From Methanobacteriales archaeon HGW-Methanobacteriales-1 (GTDB lineage: Archaea > Methanobacteriota > Methanobacteria > Methanobacteriales > Methanobacteriaceae): a stretch of 64,000 nt of DNA. Numbering within the stretch: the first letter of the stretch is position 1; each line of letters starts with the position of its first letter. Shown here piece by piece: positions 18,386 to 29,697 of the stretch. The notes beneath the pieces were generated by a model. That model worked only from the letters and a program-made list of their open reading frames with translations, made no database searches and was not told the DNA's origin. The translations under genes were made by a program, and so were the position numbers. Location: the NCBI GenBank assembly GCA_002839705.1, contig PGYO01000005.1, positions 1 to 64,000 on the forward strand, written 5' to 3'.

Positions 18386-18669
18386 CTTTTCCAATAAATT
18401 TCTGTTGAAATTCAATAATTAAGAAAAAAATAGTAAAAAATCAATAAATAAGCAGAAATAATGATATTAAATCAAAGCAAATTAATATTTTAGTTTTTTA
18501 TTAGTAAATCCTCATGATTATTTTGATATATTTAAAAAGTGGTACCACCTAATTAATTTATAATTAAATTTACATTAATTTTAATTTATATTTCTAAAAA
18601 AAGATTAGAATTATTTAAAATTAAAGAGGACTATTAAAAAGAATTATCTAAATCTTAAGAGGTATAATC
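18386..18669. other. intergenic region before ilvE
   Basis: About 280 AT-rich bases. A TATA-like AATTTATAA near 18555 could serve ilvE. No gene or strong structure is seen. Confidence 0.4.
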
Positions 18670-19593
18670 ATGGCATGGGATGAATCAGGAAAAATTTGGT
18701 TTAATGGAGAATTGGTTGATTGGGGTGATGCTAAAATGCATGTTCTATCCCATGTTGTTCATTATGGATCTAGTGTTTTTGAGGGAATAAGATGCTACCG
18801 TAATAAAAATGGTTCCGCCGTTTTCCGTTTGGAAGAACATGTGGAAAGATTGTTTGATTCTGGACGAATCTATCGAATGGAAATTCCATTTTCCCAGGAA
18901 GAAATTTGTAAAGCCATTCTGGAGACCATAAAAACCAACCAATTAGAAGAATGTTATATAAGACCAGTAGTATTTAGAGGTTATGGAGAATTAGGAGTTA
19001 ATCCCTTAAAAAATCCATTAGAAGTGGTAATTGCTGCATGGGAATGGGGAAGCTATTTAGGCCAAGAAGCTCTAGAATTAGGAGTAGACGTTGGAGTTTC
19101 TACCTGGAGACGGATGGCACCAGACACTTTGCCTAATATGGCTAAGGCTGGAGCAAATTACATGAATTCCCAGCTGGTTAAAATGGAAGCCTTGGAAAAT
19201 GGTTATGATGAAGGGATTATGCTTGATTATCAAGGAATGGTGAGTGAAGGAAGTGGTGAAAATATATTCATAATCAAAGATGACATTATTTACACCCCAT
19301 CAATGTCTTCCTCGCTTTTAAAAGGTATCACCAGAGACTCCATTATAAAATTAGCTAAATCCATGGATTTAGATGTTCGAGAAGAACAAATTCCAAGAGA
19401 AATGCTATATATGGCCGATGAAATATTTTTTACTGGAACTGCTGCTGAAGTAACCCCTATTCGTTCTGTGGATAAAATAACTATTGGAAATGGGAAAAGA
19501 GGACCTATTACGGAAAAATTACAAAAAGGCTTCTTCAAAATACTCAAAGGAGAAGTAAAGGATGATTTTGGCTGGTTAACTTATTTAAAATAA
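18670..19593 (+). CDS. ilvE: branched-chain amino acid aminotransferase
   Basis: A fold-type IV PLP enzyme that transfers the amino group between glutamate and branched-chain 2-oxo acids. The length of 307 residues is typical. Signatures are [13 protein letters not shown] near residue 33, the PLP-lysine region [12 protein letters not shown], and [11 protein letters not shown] followed by the Gly-rich turn [20 protein letters not shown] precedes the ATG. It completes the pathway begun by ilvBH and ilvC at 7-11 kb. Confidence 0.95.
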   Translation: MAWDESGKIWFNGELVDWGDAKMHVLSHVVHYGSSVFEGIRCYRNKNGSAVFRLEEHVERLFDSGRIYRMEIPFSQEEICKAILETIKTNQLEECYIRPVVFRGYGELGVNPLKNPLEVVIAAWEWGSYLGQEALELGVDVGVSTWRRMAPDTLPNMAKAGANYMNSQLVKMEALENGYDEGIMLDYQGMVSEGSGENIFIIKDDIIYTPSMSSSLLKGITRDSIIKLAKSMDLDVREEQIPREMLYMADEIFFTGTAAEVTPIRSVDKITIGNGKRGPITEKLQKGFFKILKGEVKDDFGWLTYLK

Positions 19594-19624
19594 TTAATAC
19601 CAATAAACAAATGTATTTGAAAAA

Positions 19625-19667
19625 TATAAGTTATAACTTATAAGTAAAAAGTTATAAGTTATAATTA
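19625..19667. repeat. palindromic TTATAACTTATAA-type repeats
   Basis: 19625-19642 (TATAAGTTATAACTTATA) is an 18-base perfect palindrome. A second copy of the motif, GTTATAAGTTATAATT, starts at 19651. A related sequence, GTTATAACTTATAACTTAT, sits on the other side of uppP at 20774-20792. Role unknown; it could be an operator or a relic repeat. Confidence 0.5.
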
Positions 19668-19837
19668 ATTTATTTTTATAAATTTTTATATTATTAAGTT
19701 GAAAGTGATAAGTTAAAAGTGGTTATTTTAATAAAAACAACATATTTAAATAATATTTTTTGATAAGAATTAACTATTTAATTTCAAATCAATTTTAAGG
19801 AATATTTTAATAAATAAAAGATAATTTAGGTGATTAA

Positions 19838-20680
19838 ATGGACATTATACAAGCAATAATAATTGGGATAGTCCAGGGTTTGACAGAATTTCTCCCAGTG
19901 AGCAGCTCTGCTCATCTGGTATTTATACCAGAAATCATGGGTGTGCAATCCGGTCTAGCCTTTGATACTTTACTGCATATAGGAACCCTGGTAGCGGTCT
20001 TTGCCTATTTCTGGAACGATATCATACATATGATAAAATCATTTTTCTCCAGTCTGGCAGACATTCCAAGAGGACAGTTTAAAAAGAACTTCCAAGAAGA
20101 TCAATACAAAAGATTGACATGGTTAGTAATAATTGGTACCATACCTGCCGGATTAGCCGGAATTCTGTTCAAAAGTACATTTGAAAGTTTATTTAGTAGC
20201 ATACTAGCTGTAGGAATATTTTTAATAATTACTGGTTTCTTACTCTGGGGATCTGAGAGAGTTAGCCAAAGGATTAGACCAGAAGATAGAAAACCTTTGA
20301 AAAAATTAACCATTAAAAATTCATTAATTGTGGGTATTGCCCAGGCCTTTGCCATTGCCCCCGGAATATCACGTTCAGGAGCCACCATATCTACCGGACT
20401 ATTTTTAGGATTTGAAAGAGAATTAGCAGCCAGATATAGTTTCCTTTTATCCATACCCGCGATTCTTGGTGCGGCACTAGTACAAGCCAAAGATATAACT
20501 GGTTTGGATATGAGTACAGCTGCCCTAGTTGCTGGATTTTTAGCAGCAGCCATTAGTGGATATTTAGCCATAAAATTCATGTTGAAATTAATTAAAGAAA
20601 GAAGTCTGCTTATATTTGCATATTACTGTTGGATTGTAGGAATTATAGCTATAGCATTATCTCTATATTTCCATATCTAA
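19838..20680 (+). CDS. uppP: undecaprenyl-diphosphatase (BacA/UppP family)
   Basis: An integral membrane phosphatase that recycles polyprenyl diphosphate carriers, here probably for pseudomurein and glycan assembly. The 280-residue length fits. Both signature motifs are visible: EFLPVSSSAHL at 17-27 and PGISRSGAT near 176-184. Multiple hydrophobic helices span the protein. AGGTGATTAA precedes the ATG. Confidence 0.95.
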   Translation: MDIIQAIIIGIVQGLTEFLPVSSSAHLVFIPEIMGVQSGLAFDTLLHIGTLVAVFAYFWNDIIHMIKSFFSSLADIPRGQFKKNFQEDQYKRLTWLVIIGTIPAGLAGILFKSTFESLFSSILAVGIFLIITGFLLWGSERVSQRIRPEDRKPLKKLTIKNSLIVGIAQAFAIAPGISRSGATISTGLFLGFERELAARYSFLLSIPAILGAALVQAKDITGLDMSTAALVAGFLAAAISGYLAIKFMLKLIKERSLLIFAYYCWIVGIIAIALSLYFHI

Positions 20681-20701
20681 TTCTTCTTTTTTAATTTTTT
20701 T
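20681..20701 (+). terminator. T-rich probable terminator of uppP
   Basis: TTCTTCTTTTTTAATTTTTT follows directly on the uppP stop codon. Confidence 0.45.
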
Positions 20702-20870
20702 AATAAATTTAATTCTTGTTTATTTTTAAATTGTTTTTAAAATTGTTTAAAATAAGAAATTGAAAAAAATATTGTTATAACTTATAACTTATCATTTTTT
20801 TTCTATTGTTTTATTTGATACTCTCTTTTCTGAGTCTTCATCAACAGAACAAAAAGAATAGAATAGGTAT

Positions 20871-21605
20871 TTAAAAAACCTTAGCCGAAAAAACTCCCAG
20901 ATAAAAATCCCACCAGGAAACATAGGGATGAGTAAATACGTATACCCACCAAGTACTCCAAAATACTTCTAATACTGCTGCTAAAGCAAGAATCATAGTT
21001 ATTTTAAATATTAATGGGAAAAATTCCTTTTGAAAACTTTCTTTAAATGGTTTAAATGAAATCTTCCATATAGAAAGTATAATCGACTTGTAAAATACGA
21101 TGAAAGCGTCTATTGCTAAAAGAGCAGCTAATATTTCTAAATGGAGATGAAACAATCCCAAATACATTACTATTCCTTTGATTCCCATATTAGTGGTTAA
21201 AGTATAAATTAAAGCTCCTGAAAAACTCAAAAGGCCAAATAAAATAGAAGGAATAATATAAAATCCGGAAAAAATGCAGAGTAAAACTACTTGCATATTA
21301 GACATGAAAATATTTCCAGTCACGTTCCCTAGATAATCTAAAAACTGCATTCTAAAGTATTCTAGTGTCCAGGTTGGATCACTTATTTGAACATTAAGAT
21401 TACCTGTTAAAAATCCAAAACCAAAAGGTATTGGTGATTTAACTGGAAACCCAGAAGCTAGAAATAAACCTAAAAAATAAAAAAATAAACCTAGAAAAAT
21501 TATTTTTCTAGATGGTAAAAGATTTAAAATCCAATTTTTAACTATCTCGTGCTTTTTAGGATCTTTTAAATCTTTTTTAAATTTAATTAAAGGATTTTTT
21601 GACAT
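20871..21605 (-). CDS. stage II sporulation protein M-like membrane protein
   Basis: 244 residues with about five or six hydrophobic segments. The region FMSNMQVVLLCIFSGFYIIPSI followed by a Gly-rich helix and GLFHLHLEILAALLAIDAF matches the SpoIIM/DUF95 plan, in which a conserved His-Leu-Glu lies near helix ends. The family is widespread in non-sporulating archaea and has no defined function there. It overlaps the upstream CobT-like gene by 19 bases, so translation is coupled. Confidence 0.65.
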   Translation of the reverse strand: MSKNPLIKFKKDLKDPKKHEIVKNWILNLLPSRKIIFLGLFFYFLGLFLASGFPVKSPIPFGFGFLTGNLNVQISDPTWTLEYFRMQFLDYLGNVTGNIFMSNMQVVLLCIFSGFYIIPSILFGLLSFSGALIYTLTTNMGIKGIVMYLGLFHLHLEILAALLAIDAFIVFYKSIILSIWKISFKPFKESFQKEFFPLIFKITMILALAAVLEVFWSTWWVYVFTHPYVSWWDFYLGVFSAKVF

Positions 21606-22657
21606 AAATCTTCTGTTTCTTTCCTTATATCTCGAATATCAACGCCTTGCAGAAGTGCTGCCATTATAGCTCCACCAGCACCTACACCTTCCTTAACAGA
21701 TCCGGATAAGTATCTTCGAAGGCCTTCATTATCAGATTCATGGAAAAACGGATCAGCAGCATACAAGGAAATTTCTCCAATTTGTTCTATGATGTGATGG
21801 ATATTAGAAGTCTCATCCTCCACTACAAAAACAGTAGTGGCAATACATAAGTTAGAAAAGTCAAAAACAGGATCCAAAGCCTTAATTAAAGCACAAACAG
21901 CAGTCATTTGGGTTCCTCCGGCCAAAGTAACTGGTACTTCACTCCCCATTACTAATCCTGCTACTGCTGGAATCATAGGGTCTCCTAAAGCCTCTACTGC
22001 CTTAAATGGATCTGAAACTGGTTCTCCCCAATGAATTCCTGCCGAGGCCATTCCTTCCTTAACTACGTCTTTTTTTAAATCATGAGGGTTTTCACTCATA
22101 CTCCCACTAACTTTAAAGCTGGCATCATATCCTAGAGCAGTCAAAACTCCCAAAGCAGTGGTTGTTCCAGCAGGAGTGCTTTCACCAATAATCAAGTGCT
22201 CTGTGAGCTTTGAAAGTGTTTTTCCTAGAATTTTCCCATTTTCAAATATTTTTTGAGGGTTTTCTACAGCTTTTCCGGTACGTATATCTTCTCCAGCTGA
22301 ATCACCCAGCTTCACATAAGGAACCGACGGTTTTATTGTTGAACCAGCATCGGCCACTAAAAATGGTATATCTGCTATTTGGAGTGCTGCCTTGGTAATA
22401 ACTGCTGGTGTAGGGGCGGCACCCCCTTCTACAATCGTCTGAGGAATTTCATCCAGACATAATGGTTTATTATGGATAATTAATTCTACATCTGCTGCCG
22501 GAGTATATTCCGTTAATTCCGGGCTGACACCCGCTCCAGTGATTCCAGGGATTTTTGAGGTGGCCGTGGTGGCTATCGTGCAAACAAATAGAGATTTTTT
22601 CTCCACTACCTTACCTAAAAATTCTGTTGAACCATAAATATTCAAACCATCACACAT
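21587..22657 (-). CDS. CobT-like phosphoribosyltransferase family protein (UPF0284)
   Basis: 356 residues, similar to nicotinate-nucleotide:dimethylbenzimidazole phosphoribosyltransferase, the family that activates the lower ligand base of cobamides. Visible blocks include EGGAAPTPAVITKA, GESTPAGTTTALGVLTALG, HWGEPVSDPFKAVEALGDP and ALAGGTQM-like VTLAGGTQMTAVCA. AGGTGAAATA precedes the ATG. The archaeal group is annotated UPF0284; its base specificity is not established. Several cobamide genes occur later in the window. Confidence 0.8.
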   Translation of the reverse strand: MCDGLNIYGSTEFLGKVVEKKSLFVCTIATTATSKIPGITGAGVSPELTEYTPAADVELIIHNKPLCLDEIPQTIVEGGAAPTPAVITKAALQIADIPFLVADAGSTIKPSVPYVKLGDSAGEDIRTGKAVENPQKIFENGKILGKTLSKLTEHLIIGESTPAGTTTALGVLTALGYDASFKVSGSMSENPHDLKKDVVKEGMASAGIHWGEPVSDPFKAVEALGDPMIPAVAGLVMGSEVPVTLAGGTQMTAVCALIKALDPVFDFSNLCIATTVFVVEDETSNIHHIIEQIGEISLYAADPFFHESDNEGLRRYLSGSVKEGVGAGGAIMAALLQGVDIRDIRKETEDLCQKIL

Positions 22658-22960
22658 TATTTCACCTATAATTTATACAATAGAATTAGTATTAAGTAGT
22701 ATATTATTGTTTAAAAAAATGACTAAATATTTAATGAGATTATATTAAATAAACCTTCAAGAATTTAAAATTAAGTTATAAACTTTTAAAACCTACCCTC
22801 AGGTAATAAATGATAATATTATATAGAGGTACATTTCAACTGTAAAAAAACCTTTTATAAAATATTTCAAATTTTATATTAAAGATTTTTTTAAATATTT
22901 AAAAATTCAAATTAAAGCCTATAATAATTAATAAAAATATTCTAATCACGAGGGAACTTA
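22658..22960. other. intergenic region, divergent promoters
   Basis: 303 AT-rich bases between two divergent genes. TATA-like TATTATATAG near 22815 is a candidate promoter for kae1-bud32. No gene is seen. Confidence 0.4.
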
Positions 22961-24592
22961 ATGTCAAATTTTATTTGCTTAGGAATCGAAGGTACTGCTG
23001 AGAAAACTGGAGTGGGTTTAGTTGATAAGAACGGTCAAATTCTATCCTCTGTTGGTAAACCCCTAATTCCCGAATCAGGGGGAATTCATCCTCGAGAAGC
23101 AGCAGAACATCACGCCCAGTGGATACCCATACTAATAAAAAACGTACTAGAAGATGCGAATCTAGATTTAAAAGATATAAATCTAATTGCTTTTTCCCGT
23201 GGCCCAGGATTAGGTCCTGCGCTGCGTACTGTAGCCACTGCTGCTAGAACTTTAGCTTTATCTCTTAAAGTACCAATTGTAGGAGTAAATCACTGCTTGG
23301 GACACGTGGAAATTGGACGACTGACCACTGGAGCGCAAGATCCCGTTTCATTATATGCTAGTGGTGGTAACACCCAGGTCATTGCTTTTGAGGGAGGCCG
23401 TTATCGAGTATTTGGAGAAACCTTGGACATTGCCGTGGGAAATATGCTGGACCAATTCAGCAGAGAAGTAGATTTAGGCCATCCCGGAGGTCCTGTTGTG
23501 GAAAAACTGGCCCGAAAATCCCAAAATTATTTAAAACTCCCGTATGCAGTTAAAGGAATGGATCTTTCATTTTCAGGCCTTTTAACAGCTGCTCAAAGAA
23601 AGTATGAAAATAGAGTTTCCATGGAAGATCTGTGTTACAGTCTGCAAGAGACTGCTTTTTCCATGATGGTGGAAGTAACGGAAAGAGCATTAGCTCATAC
23701 CCAAAAAAAAGAAGTGATGTTATGTGGGGGAGTGGCAGCCAATACCCGTTTAAGAGATATGCTGTCACGAATGGCCGAAGAACATTATGCTGACTTTTTT
23801 ATGCCTCCAGTAGAATATTGTGGTGATAATGGTGCCATGATTGCCTGGATGGGTCAAAAGGTTTACGCAGAAAGTGGTGGCCATAAAATAGAAGAAACCA
23901 GTGTTATTCAGCGTTATCGGACAGATCAAGTGGATGTACCTTGGATGAAGAGTAACGAACACTTTTTAAAACTTCCTGATGAATTAAGGGCCAAAGGGGC
24001 AGAGGCCAATATTTACGATGGCCAGTGGTTAGGGGAAGACGTAGTTGTAAAAAAAAGAGTTCCTAAAGGTTACCGCATAAGCGAAATAGACCAGCGCCTT
24101 CGAATATCCAGAACCAAAAAAGAAGCCCGTCTACTGTCCCAGGCCAAGCGGTACGGTGTGCGAACCCCAGTAATATGGGACATAGATCTGGAAAATGCTT
24201 CATTGATAATGGAAAAAATTAATGGGCCTCAGATTAAAGACGTTTTAAGTGAGTTAAGTGAAAAATCTCGGGAAAATATATGTAAAAAATTGGGAGAAAA
24301 CATAGCACGACTTCACGAAGGTGGAATAATTCATGGAGATTTAACCACATCCAATCTTATTTTAAAAGATAAAGAAATTTTTTTCATAGATTTTGGCCTT
24401 GGAAAATCATCAGACCTAGGAGAAGACAAAGGTGTGGATCTTTTAGTTCTTAAAAAGGCCTTACAGAGCATACACTACCAGATTGCAGAGGTATGTTTCC
24501 AGTGTATCTTGGAGGGCTATGAAGAATTTTCAGGAAATGATAAAATTAGGGGTAAAATAGATGAAATACAGGCCCGGGGCCGTTATATATAA
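22961..24592 (+). CDS. Kae1-Bud32 fusion, tRNA N6-threonylcarbamoyladenosine synthesis
   Basis: A bifunctional KEOPS component of 543 residues. Kae1 (about 1-325) transfers threonylcarbamoyl to A37 of ANN-decoding tRNAs. It shows the metal motif HCLGH near 109-113, ASGGNTQV, and the C-terminal CGGVAANTRL and DNGAMIAWMG. Bud32 (about 335-543) is a small atypical kinase/ATPase with HGDLTTSNLIL near 456 and FIDFGLG. GAGGGA precedes the ATG. The fusion is known in several euryarchaea, including Methanobacteriales. Confidence 0.96.
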   Translation: MSNFICLGIEGTAEKTGVGLVDKNGQILSSVGKPLIPESGGIHPREAAEHHAQWIPILIKNVLEDANLDLKDINLIAFSRGPGLGPALRTVATAARTLALSLKVPIVGVNHCLGHVEIGRLTTGAQDPVSLYASGGNTQVIAFEGGRYRVFGETLDIAVGNMLDQFSREVDLGHPGGPVVEKLARKSQNYLKLPYAVKGMDLSFSGLLTAAQRKYENRVSMEDLCYSLQETAFSMMVEVTERALAHTQKKEVMLCGGVAANTRLRDMLSRMAEEHYADFFMPPVEYCGDNGAMIAWMGQKVYAESGGHKIEETSVIQRYRTDQVDVPWMKSNEHFLKLPDELRAKGAEANIYDGQWLGEDVVVKKRVPKGYRISEIDQRLRISRTKKEARLLSQAKRYGVRTPVIWDIDLENASLIMEKINGPQIKDVLSELSEKSRENICKKLGENIARLHEGGIIHGDLTTSNLILKDKEIFFIDFGLGKSSDLGEDKGVDLLVLKKALQSIHYQIAEVCFQCILEGYEEFSGNDKIRGKIDEIQARGRYI

Positions 24593-24704
24593 AATTATCA
24601 CTTTAATAACTCAAAAATGAAAGGAATTAATAAAATAAAAATAAATTGGGGAAAAATTATTTCAAAATAATAAATTTTAAAATTTCAATAATGAAGTGTA
24701 TAAA

Positions 24705-25259
24705 ATGAAGGTAACATTTATAACAGGTAACCAACACAAAGTAGAAGAAGCAGAAAAAATATTCGAGAAGTTTGGCATACAACTAAAACATGTTGACTTG
24801 GGCTATCCAGAACTTCAGGGAACCCTGGAGGAAGTGGCCCGGTATGGCGCACAACATGCTGCCAATCGTCTGGGAGAACCCGTTATTGTTGAAGATGCGG
24901 GACTGTTCATAAAAGCTTTGGAATGGTTTCCAGGACCATATTCTGCATATGTGCAGGATACAATTGGAAATTCTGGTATTTTAAAGCTAATGGAAAATGT
25001 TAAAGACCGATATGCCGAGTTCAGGTCGGTGGTTGGGTACAGTGCCCCCAATGCCGAGCCCGAGATTTTTTTAGGTGCGGTTAAAGGACATATTTCTACA
25101 AAAAAGAAAGGAAATTACGGTTTTGCTTTCGATCCGCTGTTCTATTCAGAAGAGAAACAAAAAACCTTTGGTGAACTAACTACTCTCGAAAAAAATGAGT
25201 TTTCTCATCGTAGAAAATCATTGGAGGAGTTTGCTATATGGTACAATTCTCAGAAATAA
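24705..25259 (+). CDS. XTP/dITP diphosphatase (HAM1/RdgB family)
   Basis: It hydrolyses non-canonical purine nucleoside triphosphates to keep the pool clean. The 184 residues from the ATG at 24705 (GAAGTG upstream) match the family. Signatures are [13 protein letters not shown] at the N-terminus, [20 protein letters not shown], and the C-terminal FAFDPLF and [11 protein letters not shown]. An in-frame GTG at 24696 is less likely. It lies 112 bases behind kae1-bud32. Confidence 0.95.
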   Translation: MKVTFITGNQHKVEEAEKIFEKFGIQLKHVDLGYPELQGTLEEVARYGAQHAANRLGEPVIVEDAGLFIKALEWFPGPYSAYVQDTIGNSGILKLMENVKDRYAEFRSVVGYSAPNAEPEIFLGAVKGHISTKKKGNYGFAFDPLFYSEEKQKTFGELTTLEKNEFSHRRKSLEEFAIWYNSQK

Positions 25260-25474
25260 GAAATAGTTTATTTGATGTATTTAGTTATTAAAAATTAAAT
25301 CTAATTTAGATAATATAATTTCTCAAAATTGATTTAATTCACTCTGAATCAAATAATATATCAAAAGACAGTTATTAATCGAATATTATAATTTTAGTAA
25401 TTTTCATTAAATTCTAGTCGAAAAGAATAAAATCGACAAATATTTTTAAAAATAAATAATAGAGGTATGATTAA

Positions 25475-27197
<1,723 letters not shown>

Positions 27198-27205
27198 TAA
27201 ATCCA

Positions 27206-27233
27206 TTTTAAATTTTATTTTTGATTTTTTTAT
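27206..27233 (+). terminator. T-rich probable terminator
   Basis: Runs of T (TTTTATTTTTGATTTTTTTATT) begin about 10 bases after the DHH gene stop codon. Confidence 0.4.
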
Positions 27234-27429
27234 TAATTTGTTGAATATTAATTTTTTAATGATTTTGCTGATTTTATTGTTTATTTAAGCATTTAATCTA
27301 AAAATCCGATGAATTTAAAATTGCTATATTAAAAAATAATTTATTTAGTTGAATAAAGAAATTAATTATTATAAATTCAATTCTAATAATGAATTATAAA
27401 TTATATAATTATTTAGCAAAGGGATTAAA

Positions 27430-28617
27430 ATGCACCTTACCAAAAAAGAAGAAAAAATGTGCCAGGGCGAGTATGGAGAAACCATTAGAAAAAGTATGGA
27501 AATTCTAGTGGCCCTGGGCGATATATATGAAGCTGAAAAACTGGTGAATATCACCTCGGCCCAGGTTTCAGGGGTTTCCTACAAAACTATTGGTGATGCT
27601 GGGCTAGAATATCTAGAAGATCTGGCCCAGGATCCTCAGGCCCGTACCAAAATCCCATCCACATTGAATCCTGCCGGAGTAGACCTTGATCAGTGGGAAG
27701 AGTTAGGATTTTCACCTGAATTCACCACCAGACAAAAGAGAATCGTGGAAGCCTATGGAAAAATGGATGTTATGACCACCTGTACTTGTACACCATACCT
27801 TATTGGGAACGTGCCTCTGCAGGGATCACATATCGCCTGGTCAGAATCATCGGCCGTGGCCTATGGAAATTCTGTTCTAGGAGCTAAAACCAATCGGGAA
27901 GGAGGGCCTGGAGCCCTGGCCGCAGCCATATGTGGAAAAACACCTGCTTATGGTTATCATCTGGAAGAAAATCGTAAGACCAATTTGATAGTAGATGTGC
28001 AGTGTGAACTTAAGGGAGCAGATTACGGTGCTTTAGGCTATTTAGTAGGTCAAAAAGTAGGTGATGGAATACCTTACTTTAAAATGAGCAATAGGCCCTT
28101 AGTTGATAATCTTAAAGGAATGGGTGCTGCTCTAGCATCATCTGGAGCCGTAGCATTATATCATATAGAAAATATCACTCCCGAATATCAAAACGCCTCT
28201 CCTCAAGAGGCTGAAGATAAAATAACTGTTAATCGTGAAGAAATACAGGAAGTTCGGGAAAAACTTTCCACCAGCAGCGAAAAAGCAGACCTAATATGTT
28301 TAGGATGTCCGCATGCCTCTTTGGATGAAATTAGAGATATTGCCGAAACTTTACAAGGAAAAAAACTAAAAAATAAGCTCTGGTTATGTACTTCTATTAA
28401 TATGAAGGCTGCAGCTGAACGAATGGGTTATACTAAAATGATTGAACAGGCCGGGGGTAAACTGGTCTGTGACACTTGTATGGTGGTTTCACCAATAGAA
28501 GAGCTTGGATTTGAAGTAATTGGAGTTGATTCAGCTAAAGCAGCTAATTATGTGCCCAGCATGTGCGGCTTAGAAGTAGTATTTGATGATTTCGAGAATC
28601 TGATTGTGGAAAAGTAG
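27430..28617 (+). CDS. aconitase X large subunit, probable phosphomevalonate dehydratase
   Basis: 395 residues of the AcnX catalytic family: [21 protein letters not shown], then [27 protein letters not shown] with cluster cysteines, and [21 protein letters not shown]. In archaea lacking the classical decarboxylase, this subunit with a small AcnX subunit dehydrates 5-phosphomevalonate to trans-anhydromevalonate phosphate. The small subunit is not in this window. The matching UbiD-type decarboxylase is at 50707-51987. The specific substrate is inferred from lineage. Confidence 0.85.
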   Translation: MHLTKKEEKMCQGEYGETIRKSMEILVALGDIYEAEKLVNITSAQVSGVSYKTIGDAGLEYLEDLAQDPQARTKIPSTLNPAGVDLDQWEELGFSPEFTTRQKRIVEAYGKMDVMTTCTCTPYLIGNVPLQGSHIAWSESSAVAYGNSVLGAKTNREGGPGALAAAICGKTPAYGYHLEENRKTNLIVDVQCELKGADYGALGYLVGQKVGDGIPYFKMSNRPLVDNLKGMGAALASSGAVALYHIENITPEYQNASPQEAEDKITVNREEIQEVREKLSTSSEKADLICLGCPHASLDEIRDIAETLQGKKLKNKLWLCTSINMKAAAERMGYTKMIEQAGGKLVCDTCMVVSPIEELGFEVIGVDSAKAANYVPSMCGLEVVFDDFENLIVEK

Positions 28618-28877
28618 TAAAATGTATTGAGCTTAATTTATTGAACTTATTTAGCTTAGTGTTCAATGATTCAAAATTTTTTGACATTTTTCTTATATTC
28701 TTCATGAAACATTTTCTCTTTTAATTTTTTTTAAAAAATGGTAGTAATTAATAATTCTGGCTTTAATTTAACTTAATATCCATTTTCAATTTTAAAGTAT
28801 CATATTTAATGAAAGCATTATTACACAAAGTAAAGTAATCAATTATAGGATATAAAATAGGATTTATTGAATATAAC

Positions 28878-29348
28878 CTAATCTCCACCACCCAAGCCGC
28901 CCCAATCAAAGTCACTGAAAAAGTCACTCCCCTCAGAATCATCAGAATTTGATGAATCCCTCCTATTTCCAGTGCATTGATATCGTCTCTTTTGATTAAA
29001 ACCGGTGGAAAGTACAGTTAGAACTATTACAACAATGATGCTGATTGAACCTATACCCCATGAACTTACATAATTAAGACTTAACATGATGATGATTATC
29101 ATTAAAATAGGCCCTAAAATATATAAAATCAAGCGTCGATGAATAATGAGGTTATCCAATATCAGCTTAATAGTTCCCTCTTGGTGATTATGTGATTTAT
29201 GCTGAACATTATCTACTTCAGAAACATATTGATCAAGAGTTTCATAGTATTGCAGTTCATTTCCACACTGACAAATATAATCACTGAAATCTTCACCATT
29301 TTTTATTTTGTAATAACTGTCACAACCTCTACAGATTAAATATGGCAT
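28878..29348 (-). CDS. zinc-ribbon membrane protein of unknown function
   Basis: 156 residues starting MPYLICRGCDSYYKI, with AGGAGG upstream of the ATG at 29348. The first 35 residues carry CRGC and CQCG, a zinc-ribbon-like pair. Two hydrophobic segments follow at about 74-92 and 96-118. The tail is Ser/Asp-rich and ends in Gly-Gly-Asp. I do not recognise a specific family. It is monocistronic. Confidence 0.6.
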   Translation of the reverse strand: MPYLICRGCDSYYKIKNGEDFSDYICQCGNELQYYETLDQYVSEVDNVQHKSHNHQEGTIKLILDNLIIHRRLILYILGPILMIIIIMLSLNYVSSWGIGSISIIVVIVLTVLSTGFNQKRRYQCTGNRRDSSNSDDSEGSDFFSDFDWGGLGGGD

Positions 29349-29668
29349 CAAAAATCCTCCTGATTGGATTACAGTCTATAATCAATGCCAAATAATAATT
29401 TTTAGATATTATTTACATTTGTAATTAAAGGCATTTTAAGGGTACTAGATACTTATGATTATTATAATTTTTGATTGGTGTATTAATTATAATTGATTAA
29501 AAATATTATTGCTCAATAAATAGCATTTGGATAATTTTAATATCCTTAATAATCAATCCAATTAAATTAAATACTGTTCTTGAAAAATAATAGGAACTAA
29601 TAACTCATATTCTTAATTTTAAGATATTTATATGATAAAAAAATCAGGATCATAAATTTCAGCAACCA
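29349..29668. other. intergenic region, divergent promoters
   Basis: 320 AT-rich bases between the zinc-ribbon gene and hef. No gene or structured element is seen apart from the hef TATA box at its right end. Confidence 0.4.
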
Positions 29669-29677
29669 TTATATAAA
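29669..29677 (+). promoter_or_regulatory. TATA box of hef, likely leaderless
   Basis: TTATATAAA is centred about 25 bases before the hef ATG, and no ribosome binding site separates them. The mRNA probably starts at or next to the ATG. Confidence 0.5.
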
Positions 29678-29697
29678 ATCATTTTAATATACTCATC

